A stretch of 61,019 nt of DNA, from NCBI GenBank assembly GCA_024693845.1, contig JAILKJ010000051.1, forward strand, positions 1 through 61,019. Direction: 5' to 3'. The position numbers were made by a program, and so were the translations under genes. The DNA comes from Lachnospiraceae bacterium. GTDB taxonomy: Bacteria; Bacillota; Clostridia; Lachnospirales; Lachnospiraceae. A model generated the notes under the pieces. That model worked only from the letters and a program-made list of their open reading frames with translations, made no database searches and had not been told where the DNA came from. This document shows, one piece after another, positions 18,149 through 24,483 of the stretch; position 1 is the stretch's first letter, and each line of letters opens with the position of its first letter.

Positions 18149-18192
18149 TGTTATTCTTCCGTTGTATCGACAGATGATGAAATATGTCGGGC

Positions 18193-18843
18193 TTACTCAG
18201 ATGCTTCCGCTTCTGCTGCCTCAGGTGCCGCATCCGCAGATGTTGCCGCACCGCTCTGGATCTGCTGCAGAACAAAGGGATCGTCGATTTCCAGCATCAG
18301 GGTCTCGATCTGCTCCTTATAACCGTCGATCTCTTTTCTCATGGCCTGAAGCTTATCATGGTTTGCGTCGTTCAGGCTCTGGATCTGCTGCTCATACTGA
18401 GCCTTCACGGAAGCCACCTCTGCTTCCTGCTTCTGGGTGAACTCCTTCTCGATCTGCTCGGTCAGCTCATCCTTCTTGGCATCAAAGCCCTGTCGAAGCT
18501 CTTCATTTTCCTTGGTCAGTGCTTCGATCTGCTCATCCTTTTCCTTCTCAAGCGCATCCAGCTTTGCCTGCATCTCTTCCGCAACAGCATCGGCCGCTTT
18601 CTTCTTCTCGCTTTCAACCAGCTCCGTCACCGTCTCATCAGCCTTGGACAGTCTCTTGTCCATCTCGTCCTTCAGACCGTCGAGAACACTTTTCCAAAGC
18701 TCAATGCCTCCTGTAGGTACTGCAGAAGCCTTCATGGCCTCAACGGCATCGGCTGCGGACTGGATACCCGTAGTGCTCTCTGCGGCTGTACTCTCCTGTG
18801 TATCGACGGCTTCTTCCTTTATTTCTTCGGTAAACTCATTCAT
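18193..18843 (-). CDS. coiled-coil protein, function unknown
   Basis: I do not recognise a family. The 216-aa acidic protein has an Ala/Thr/Ser/Glu-rich N-terminus (1-45), a long predicted coiled coil (about 58-185, rich in Lys, Glu, Gln and Leu heptads) and an Ala/Glu-rich C-terminal tail (about 195-216). No signal peptide or membrane segment. The segment FVLQQIQSG before the tail is the only uncharged patch. GGGAG lies before the ATG. It follows another coiled-coil gene (18986-19807) but has its own promoter-like sequence; the two may act together. Confidence 0.8.
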   Translation of the reverse strand: MNEFTEEIKEEAVDTQESTAAESTTGIQSAADAVEAMKASAVPTGGIELWKSVLDGLKDEMDKRLSKADETVTELVESEKKKAADAVAEEMQAKLDALEKEKDEQIEALTKENEELRQGFDAKKDELTEQIEKEFTQKQEAEVASVKAQYEQQIQSLNDANHDKLQAMRKEIDGYKEQIETLMLEIDDPFVLQQIQSGAATSADAAPEAAEAEASE

Positions 18844-18932
18844 CTGTTTGCTCTCCCATTCTCAGCAGTTGTTCGCATTTCCCATAGCCAAAAGTGTTAA
18901 TGTGCTCGGGCAAAATAAACAATTCCAAGAAT

Positions 18933-18962
18933 AATATAACACAAGTCTACATAACTTGTCAC
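18933..18962 (-). promoter_or_regulatory. promoter of the 216-aa coiled-coil gene with inverted repeat
   Basis: On the minus strand GTGACA (18957-18962), an 18-base spacer and TATATT (18933-18938). The spacer and -35 hold ACAAGT-N7-ACTTGT, a 6-base inverted repeat that could be an operator. Confidence 0.45.
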
Positions 18963-18985
18963 TACTTTTCTTTTCGGACCTTTGA

Positions 18986-19807
18986 TCAGCCTTCCAGCAT
19001 ACCCAGGATCTGAAGCTTCAGCTTCTCGATCTGATCGTGCTGGGAGTTGGTCTTCTCACGGAATGCCGCCTGGATCTCACCCAGCTGCTGGTCATAAAGC
19101 TTGCTCATCTTAAGCAGCTCTGCCTCCTGCTGAGCGCTTCGCTCCTGCAGATCCGCGATCTGCTCGTTGGCTACGCGCAGCTTGTCTCTGAGCATCCTGT
19201 GATGATCTTCGTGAGCCGTCTGGATCTCCACCAGCATTTCCTCATAGATGGATTTCATCCTGGCCAGTTCCGATTCATGCTCACTCTGCATGCTCCGGAT
19301 CTTCTCCTGCTCCTGCTCCGAAAGCTCTTCCTTAACCTGTTCGTTCTTATCCTTGAAGGCAGCCTGCAGCTCATCGATCTGCTCTGCATAGAGCTTCTTC
19401 ATCTTCTTCAGCTGTGCATCCCGCTCTTCGATCTTCTCTTCGTAGCCGCTGCTTTCCTCTTTGTATTTATTGATCTGTCCCTGCAGTGACTGGTTACGAT
19501 CGCGGAAAGCCTTCTGGATCTCATCGATCTGCTCTGCATAGAGCTTCTTCATCTTCTCCAGCTCTGCCTCATGGGCAGCATTGATCTCCTCGGCATTGTT
19601 CTCCTGCTTATAAGCCTCGAACTCCTCCTTCAGAGCTGTCGTCTTTTTTCGGAAGGCAGCCTGGATTTCGTCGATCTGCTCCGCATAGAGATCCTTCATC
19701 TTCTGCAGCTCCGCATCATGCTCTTTTTTCAGCTGATCAAGCTCCGCTTCCTTCTTGGCATACTCGCCCTTGCTGACACCGCCTAACAGATTTAATAAAA
19801 AGCCCAT
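18986..19807 (-). CDS. five-repeat coiled-coil protein, function unknown
   Basis: I do not recognise a family. After a hydrophobic N-terminus (MGFLLNLLGGVSKG), which might bind membrane as an amphipathic helix, the 273-aa protein contains five copies of a block like AELEKMKKLYAEQIDEIQ.AF, starting at about residues 32, 81, 131, 179 and 229. The spacing of 48-50 residues is close to seven heptads, so the whole protein is probably one regular coiled-coil rod. AAGGAG precedes the ATG by seven bases. It follows pnp, separated by a perfect hairpin at 19827-19850. Confidence 0.8.
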   Translation of the reverse strand: MGFLLNLLGGVSKGEYAKKEAELDQLKKEHDAELQKMKDLYAEQIDEIQAAFRKKTTALKEEFEAYKQENNAEEINAAHEAELEKMKKLYAEQIDEIQKAFRDRNQSLQGQINKYKEESSGYEEKIEERDAQLKKMKKLYAEQIDELQAAFKDKNEQVKEELSEQEQEKIRSMQSEHESELARMKSIYEEMLVEIQTAHEDHHRMLRDKLRVANEQIADLQERSAQQEAELLKMSKLYDQQLGEIQAAFREKTNSQHDQIEKLKLQILGMLEG

Positions 19808-19826
19808 TCTCTCACTCCTTATTGAA

Positions 19827-19850
19827 ATCGGGCTATATGAATAGCCCGAT
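19827..19850 (-). terminator. hairpin after pnp (likely terminator)
   Basis: Perfect 10-base stem ATCGGGCTAT / ATAGCCCGAT with a four-base loop, 37 bases past the pnp stop. The T-tract on the minus strand is short (TTCAAT) and runs into the ribosome binding site of the next gene, so it may be a partial terminator or an mRNA stabiliser. Confidence 0.6.
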
Positions 19851-19886
19851 CTCTGAACTCTCTAAACTTTCCGCTAACGTGATCGC

Positions 19887-21971
19887 TTACTGGCAATCCT
19901 TGATGGAGAAGCTAATGCGTCCCATCTTGTCCTTGCCGAGGCATACAACCTCAACCACATCACCCAGGGTCAGCACATCCTCTACATGATTGATGCGCTC
20001 CTTGGCAATCTTGGAGATGTGAACCATACCCTCTTTTCCGGGTGCGAACTCGAGGAAAGCACCGAATTCCTTGATGGAAACTACCTTACCGGTGTACTTT
20101 TTACCCTCTTCAAACTCGCTGACGATCATCTGGATCATATCGATGGCATCCTGCATGCCCTTAGCATCATTACCGCAGATATCAACCGCACCGTCATCCG
20201 TGATATCAATCTTCACGCCGGTACGGGCAATGATCTCGTTGATGGTCTTACCTCTCTGTCCCACAACATCACCGATCTTCTCGGGATCGATCTGGATCTG
20301 GATGATCTTGGGAGCATACTGACCAACTTCCTTACGAGGCTCTGCAATGGCAGGCTTCATACAGGTGTCCATGATAAAGAGTCTTGCCTCTCTGGTACGA
20401 CGGATAGCTTCCTCTACGATGGGACGGGTCAGACCGTGGATCTTGATATCCATCTGGATAGCGGTGATACCCTCGGTGGTACCGGTTACCTTGAAGTCCA
20501 TGTCGCCGAAGAAGTCCTCAAGGCCCTGGATATCGGTCAGTACAATATAATCATCATCGGTATCACCGGTCACAAGACCGCAGGAGATACCTGCTACCAT
20601 CTTCTTGATGGGTACACCTGCTGCCATAAGTGCCATACAGGAGGAGCAGGTGGATGCCATGGAGGTGGATCCGTTGGACTCGAAGGTCTCGGATACGCTC
20701 CGGATAGCATAAGGGAATTCCTCAGTGGAAGGAAGAACGGGCAAAAGTACTCGCTCTGCCAGTGCGCCGTGACCGATCTCACGACGTCCCGGTCCGCGGC
20801 TGACCTTGGTCTCACCTACGGAGTAGCTGGGGAAGTTGTAGTGATGCATATATCTCTTGTTGGTGATGTTCTCATCCAGTCCGTCGATCTTCTGAACCTC
20901 GGAAAGCGGTGCCAGGGTAACAACGTTGCAGATCTGAGTCTGTCCTCTGGTGAACATTGCACTACCGTGAACTCTGGGGATGATATCAACTTCAGCTGCC
21001 AGCGGTCTGATCTGATCGATGGCTCTTCCGTCGGGACGCTTGTGATCCTTGAGGATCATCTTACGTACGGTCTTCTTCTGATACTGGTAAACAGCCTCGC
21101 CGAGAACGGAAAGCCACTCTTCCTTGTCAGCAAATGCCTCTTCCAGCTTAGCGGTTACCTGACGGATATTCTCCTCACGAACCTGCTTCTCATCCGTAAA
21201 TACAGCCTTCTCCATCTCCTCAGGGCTTACTACCTCTTTCATGGCAGCAAACATTTCCTCGGGAACGGCACAGCTGATGTACTCATGTTTCTTCTTGCCT
21301 ACCTCGGCAGCGATCTTGTTGATGAACTCGATAATGGTCTGGTTTACATCGTGTGCCATGTAGATAGCCTGAAGCATCTTATCCTCGGGGATCTCCTTGG
21401 CACCTGCTTCGATCATGATAACCTTCTCAGCAGTGGAAGCTACGGTAAGCTTCAGCTCACCCTCATCCCAGTCCTTCTGTCCGGGGTTGATGATGAACTC
21501 TCCGTCCTTCATACCAACCTGAGTCATGGCACAGGGACCTGCGAAGGGGATATCGGAAATGGTCGTAGCGATGGAGGTACCGATCATTGCCACCAGCTCG
21601 GGACGGCAGGCGGGATCCACGCTCATTACCAGGTTGTGCAGGGTTACATCGTTGCGGTAATCCTTGGGGAACAGGGGGCGCATGGGGCGGTCGATAACAC
21701 GGGCGGTAAGTACTGCATTCTCGCTTGCCTTACCCTCTCTCTTGTTAAAGCCTCCGGGAATCTTGCCTACTGCATAGAACTTCTCCTCATACTCTACGGA
21801 GCAGGGGAAAAAGTCAATGCCGTCCCTGGGCTTCTCGGATGCCGTAGCGGTGCTCAGTACGGTGGTCTCGCCGTAGTGCATGAACGCACAGCCGTTAGCC
21901 TGCTTGCCGACTCTGTCGATGTCTACGGTCAGAGTTCTGCCTGCCAGTTCCATGGAATAAGTTTTGTACAT
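19887..21971 (-). CDS. pnp: polyribonucleotide nucleotidyltransferase (PNPase)
   Basis: Phosphorolytic 3'-5' exoribonuclease in mRNA decay. The 694-aa protein has two RNase PH domains (about 10-225 and 310-540), a helical linker, a KH domain (IDPEKIGDVVGQRGKTINEII) and a C-terminal S1 domain (GKVVSIKEFGAFLEFAPGKEGMVHIS). It lies downstream of rpsO, the conserved bacterial order, after the rpsO terminator and a folded leader. Confidence 0.98.
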   Translation of the reverse strand: MYKTYSMELAGRTLTVDIDRVGKQANGCAFMHYGETTVLSTATASEKPRDGIDFFPCSVEYEEKFYAVGKIPGGFNKREGKASENAVLTARVIDRPMRPLFPKDYRNDVTLHNLVMSVDPACRPELVAMIGTSIATTISDIPFAGPCAMTQVGMKDGEFIINPGQKDWDEGELKLTVASTAEKVIMIEAGAKEIPEDKMLQAIYMAHDVNQTIIEFINKIAAEVGKKKHEYISCAVPEEMFAAMKEVVSPEEMEKAVFTDEKQVREENIRQVTAKLEEAFADKEEWLSVLGEAVYQYQKKTVRKMILKDHKRPDGRAIDQIRPLAAEVDIIPRVHGSAMFTRGQTQICNVVTLAPLSEVQKIDGLDENITNKRYMHHYNFPSYSVGETKVSRGPGRREIGHGALAERVLLPVLPSTEEFPYAIRSVSETFESNGSTSMASTCSSCMALMAAGVPIKKMVAGISCGLVTGDTDDDYIVLTDIQGLEDFFGDMDFKVTGTTEGITAIQMDIKIHGLTRPIVEEAIRRTREARLFIMDTCMKPAIAEPRKEVGQYAPKIIQIQIDPEKIGDVVGQRGKTINEIIARTGVKIDITDDGAVDICGNDAKGMQDAIDMIQMIVSEFEEGKKYTGKVVSIKEFGAFLEFAPGKEGMVHISKIAKERINHVEDVLTLGDVVEVVCLGKDKMGRISFSIKDCQ

Positions 21972-22004
21972 ACTCTTTTCTCCTTTTCTTCTCTTCTTCC
22001 AAGC

Positions 22005-22087
22005 GGGTAGAAGATGCCGAAACTACTGAACCGACCAAAAATCCTCTGTTTTGTCCGCTTCAGCGGTCTCGGATAATTCTTCTACCC
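22005..22087 (-). promoter_or_regulatory. folded 5' leader of pnp
   Basis: Between the rpsO terminator and the pnp start the RNA can form a multibranched fold. Arms (plus-strand coordinates): outer GGGTAGAAGA (22005-22014) with TCTTCTACCC (22078-22087); CCGA (22017-22020) with TCGG (22069-22072); inside, GAC.AAAA with TTTTGTC and CCGC-TTCA-GCGG (22055-22066). In E. coli a pnp leader stem is cut by RNase III and mediates PNPase autoregulation; a like role here is inference. Confidence 0.6.
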
Positions 22088-22120
22088 ATTTCGGGTTACA
22101 TTTGGTTGTAAAATAGCTAA

Positions 22121-22146
22121 AAGAGGCGGAAAAAATCCCGCCTCTT
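22121..22146 (-). terminator. rpsO terminator
   Basis: On the minus strand AAGAGGCGG / CCGCCTCTT with an eight-base loop followed by TTTTAG, 11 bases past the rpsO stop. The T-run is short, so some read-through to pnp is likely. Confidence 0.7.
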
Positions 22147-22156
22147 ATGCACAATG

Positions 22157-22423
22157 TCAGCGCCTTAAACCAAGCTGCTCGATCAGGGTACGATATCTCT
22201 CAATATCCTTCTCTTTCAGATAGTCCAAAAGGCCTCTTCTCTTACCGATCATCTTGTACATTCCGCGTCTGGAATGATGATCCTTGGGATTCTCCTTCAG
22301 GTGCTCTGTCAGCTCCTTGATCCTCTCGGTAAGTACTGCTACCTGAACCTCCGGTGAACCGGTGTCGCCGGCAGTTCTGGCATACTTCTGCATGATCTCT
22401 GTTTTCTTCTCTTTTGTAATCAT
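22157..22423 (-). CDS. rpsO: 30S ribosomal protein S15
   Basis: Binds 16S rRNA helix 22 and helps assemble the central domain. The 88-aa protein shows the family motifs [43 protein letters not shown] and the C-terminal [14 protein letters not shown] precedes the ATG. Promoter at 22530-22558 and a leader of about 100 bases; in several bacteria S15 represses its own mRNA through leader structure, which is possible here (see the ATCC-GCAA-GGAT hairpin in the leader). Confidence 0.98.
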   Translation of the reverse strand: MITKEKKTEIMQKYARTAGDTGSPEVQVAVLTERIKELTEHLKENPKDHHSRRGMYKMIGKRRGLLDYLKEKDIERYRTLIEQLGLRR

Positions 22424-22529
22424 CTGATTACCTCCTTCTTTTTCATTCAGCTTACATCCTTGCGGATCACACTAAGATGCGGCCGGAGTTGCCTGCACCT
22501 GAGCGTGGCTAGAAACTCATACGAAAGAT

Positions 22530-22558
22530 ATGTTAACACAAACTCTCTGTCTTGTAAA
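22530..22558 (-). promoter_or_regulatory. rpsO promoter
   Basis: On the minus strand TTTACA (22553-22558), 17-base spacer, TAACAT (22530-22535). The leader of about 100 bases (22424-22523) includes ATCC-GCAA-GGAT, a hairpin with a GNRA loop, near the ribosome binding site. Confidence 0.65.
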
Positions 22559-22579
22559 GCATAATAATTATGGTATACT
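22552..22579 (+). promoter_or_regulatory. GNAT gene promoter with palindromic spacer; leaderless start
   Basis: TTGTAA (22552-22557), 16-base spacer, extended -10 TGGTATACT (TATACT 22574-22579). The ATG begins seven bases after the -10, at the expected transcription start. The spacer holds the perfect palindrome CATAATAATTATG (22560-22572), Fur/PerR-like. Confidence 0.65.
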
Positions 22580-22585
22580 GTTGCT

Positions 22586-23149
22586 ATGGCAACCTTGACT
22601 ACTGAGCGACTTATCATCAAAACTTCACAGGAATCCTTTGCCGAAGAACTTCTGGCATATTACAGCAGGAACCGGGCCTTTTTCGAGCAGTACGAGCCGG
22701 TGCACTCTCCCCGATTTTATACGGCGGATTACCAGCGGGCCTCCATGCGCTACGAGATCGAGACCATGGAAAAGCACCAGGGCATGTACTATTATGTATT
22801 TTGTAAGGAAACACCCGATCATGTCATCGGAACCATCAGCTTCAGCCGAATGCGTCCCGCGCCCTACAACAGCACCATCTTCGGCTATGACTATGACCGT
22901 GACCACTGGAATAAGCGCTATGCTTCCGAATCCCTTCCTGTTATCGTAGACCATGTTTTTGCCACCTGCGATATCCACAGGATCGAAGCCCGGGTCATGG
23001 CCGATAATGCCGCATCGATCCGGCTCCTGGAAAAGATGGGCTTTGTCTTTGAGGGCAATGAATACGGCGGCGTTCTCATCGGCGGAAGCTTCCGCGATCA
23101 TCTTCGCTTCAGCCTCCTGAATCCCGACTACACGCCGTCTCTGATCTGA
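22586..23149 (+). CDS. GNAT-family N-acetyltransferase (RimJ/RimL-like)
   Basis: Acetyl-CoA-dependent acetyltransferase of the RimJ/RimL subgroup, 187 aa; substrate unknown. Begins with the typical LTTERLIIKTS and contains the acetyl-CoA-binding and C-terminal motifs (SESLPVIVDHVFATCDIHRIEARVMADNAASIRLLEKMGFVFEG). There is no Shine-Dalgarno sequence before the ATG and the -10 box is seven bases upstream, so the mRNA is probably leaderless. Its 3' end overlaps the convergent Cys-rich gene by 22 bases. Confidence 0.9.
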   Translation: MATLTTERLIIKTSQESFAEELLAYYSRNRAFFEQYEPVHSPRFYTADYQRASMRYEIETMEKHQGMYYYVFCKETPDHVIGTISFSRMRPAPYNSTIFGYDYDRDHWNKRYASESLPVIVDHVFATCDIHRIEARVMADNAASIRLLEKMGFVFEGNEYGGVLIGGSFRDHLRFSLLNPDYTPSLI

Positions 23150-23373
23150 TCCATGATCTTATCGTAATTCTCCGGTCTGTGGGGATAGACACATCCCGTA
23201 CAGACCTTTATTTTTTTCCCGTTCTTCTCTTTATAAACAGGGGCTCCCGGACAGTTTTCCAAATGATACAGCGGACAGAAACAGAACAGACAGTTGATCT
23301 GATCGATCCCCTTGTGGCAGGGATAGTATTCGCATTCCCTGTTTTCGAAAAACTTCCCGGAAGCCTTAGTCAT
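23128..23373 (-). CDS. cysteine-rich small domain protein
   Basis: An 81-aa protein with eight or more cysteines arranged as CEYYPCHKG, CLFCFCPLYHLENCPG and CTGCVYPHRPENYD. This fits the cysteine-rich small domain family (Pfam PF04071 by memory), found in Clostridia and archaea, probably a metal- or Fe-S-binding fold; function unknown. GGAG lies before the ATG, overlapping the end of the GH5 gene, with which it is likely co-transcribed. Its stop lies inside the convergent GNAT gene. Confidence 0.85.
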   Translation of the reverse strand: MTKASGKFFENRECEYYPCHKGIDQINCLFCFCPLYHLENCPGAPVYKEKNGKKIKVCTGCVYPHRPENYDKIMDQIRDGV

Positions 23374-23375
23374 TC

Positions 23376-24413
23376 TTATACGATCTCCATGAAACGGTCT
23401 TTGATCTCGGCAAAGGATTCATCCACCATACCGAAATCCTTCTCCTTATAGTTCCAAAGGGCGTGACCGATACTGTATTTCTTAAACGCCCTATGGATAT
23501 CCGTCAGCCAGCGAAGGCGGGAGTCATTATCCGCCAGATCAATGACACCGTATTCGCCGCAGTACAGTGCCACGTTGTCCTTCTCAGCCTTTTCGATGGC
23601 AGGACGGAAGATATCTTCAAAAAAGCCCTCTCCGATCTCGCTGATCCCCTCCGTGTAAATGGCACCGGCCAGATCTGCCGCCAGGGAATCTCCTGCCTTT
23701 CGATACTCCTCCAGCGTCTTCGGATAGCCGATCCTGAAATCGGCCGGCATCTCTTCCACCCAGTAGGCTCCCTGATGGGAAAATATCATAGGCTCATAGC
23801 AGTGGAAGTTGTAGACCACCTTATCATCCACGGGAACGTCCAGCTTCGGAACGGACATCACATTGTTATACCATACGCCTCCGATCACCAGATAGCTGTC
23901 GGGAACGATCTCTCTCATCATTTTGATATAGCGGCCTGCGATCTGATTCCAGGCATCTGCCACTTCGTTCAGGACCACTTCATTCAGGGGTTCAAAAGCA
24001 ACCTGCTTCTGGTAAGGACTCAGGCGCGTGGCGATCTCTTTCCAGAGCTTCATAAACCTTGCCTGGAGCGCGTCATCATAGAAGAACACCTCGCGGTCCA
24101 TATCCTTCTTCAGCGGATCAAAGGAGTATCCGTAGCATTCATGCAGATCGATCAGAAGATTCAATCCGAACTCTTCACACCAGCTGCGGCAGTTTTCCAC
24201 ATAGCCGAACCCCTCCTCGATCAAATTGCCTTCCTCATCCTCCAGCACGTTATAATCCACCGGGAGGCGAACATGATCAAACCCCAGCTGTGCGATATCC
24301 CGGATATCATCCTTCGTGATAAAGCTCTCAAAATGCTTTTTGTCATATTTGGCAAACTGAGAGATCCATCCTCCGAGATTGACACCCTTTTGAAATCCTT
24401 CCATGATCTTCAT
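23376..24413 (-). CDS. cytoplasmic glycoside hydrolase family 5 (cellulase-like)
   Basis: Retaining beta-glycosidase of GH5 with a (beta/alpha)8 barrel, 345 aa. The acid/base is E145 in AFEPLNE and the nucleophile E287 in LYCGEYG; FDHVRLP and NFHCYEP are further family motifs. There is no signal peptide, carbohydrate-binding module or dockerin, so it acts inside the cell, presumably on imported beta-linked oligosaccharides; the exact substrate cannot be read. A promoter (24446-24474) and a GGGGG ribosome binding site precede it. Confidence 0.93.
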   Translation of the reverse strand: MKIMEGFQKGVNLGGWISQFAKYDKKHFESFITKDDIRDIAQLGFDHVRLPVDYNVLEDEEGNLIEEGFGYVENCRSWCEEFGLNLLIDLHECYGYSFDPLKKDMDREVFFYDDALQARFMKLWKEIATRLSPYQKQVAFEPLNEVVLNEVADAWNQIAGRYIKMMREIVPDSYLVIGGVWYNNVMSVPKLDVPVDDKVVYNFHCYEPMIFSHQGAYWVEEMPADFRIGYPKTLEEYRKAGDSLAADLAGAIYTEGISEIGEGFFEDIFRPAIEKAEKDNVALYCGEYGVIDLADNDSRLRWLTDIHRAFKKYSIGHALWNYKEKDFGMVDESFAEIKDRFMEIV

Positions 24414-24445
24414 AAAAAAATACCCCCTGTTTAGTCTTTTCTATC

Positions 24446-24474
24446 ACCATAACACGATTCCGGATAATTGTCAT
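24446..24474 (-). promoter_or_regulatory. promoter of the GH5 gene
   Basis: On the minus strand ATGACA (24469-24474), 17-base spacer, TATGGT (24446-24451), about 30 bases before the ATG. Confidence 0.5.
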
Positions 24475-24483
24475 TGAAAAATA

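Noticed and set aside
18119-18150. Hairpin 18122-18148 as a regulatory RNA
   Set aside because: A perfect stem with a tiny loop between two convergent genes is fully explained as a bidirectional terminator.
19986-22010. Open frame of 674 codons on the plus strand opposite pnp
   Set aside because: It is the mirror of pnp codon structure. The protein resembles no family, has no ribosome binding site, and pnp is unmistakable on the other strand.
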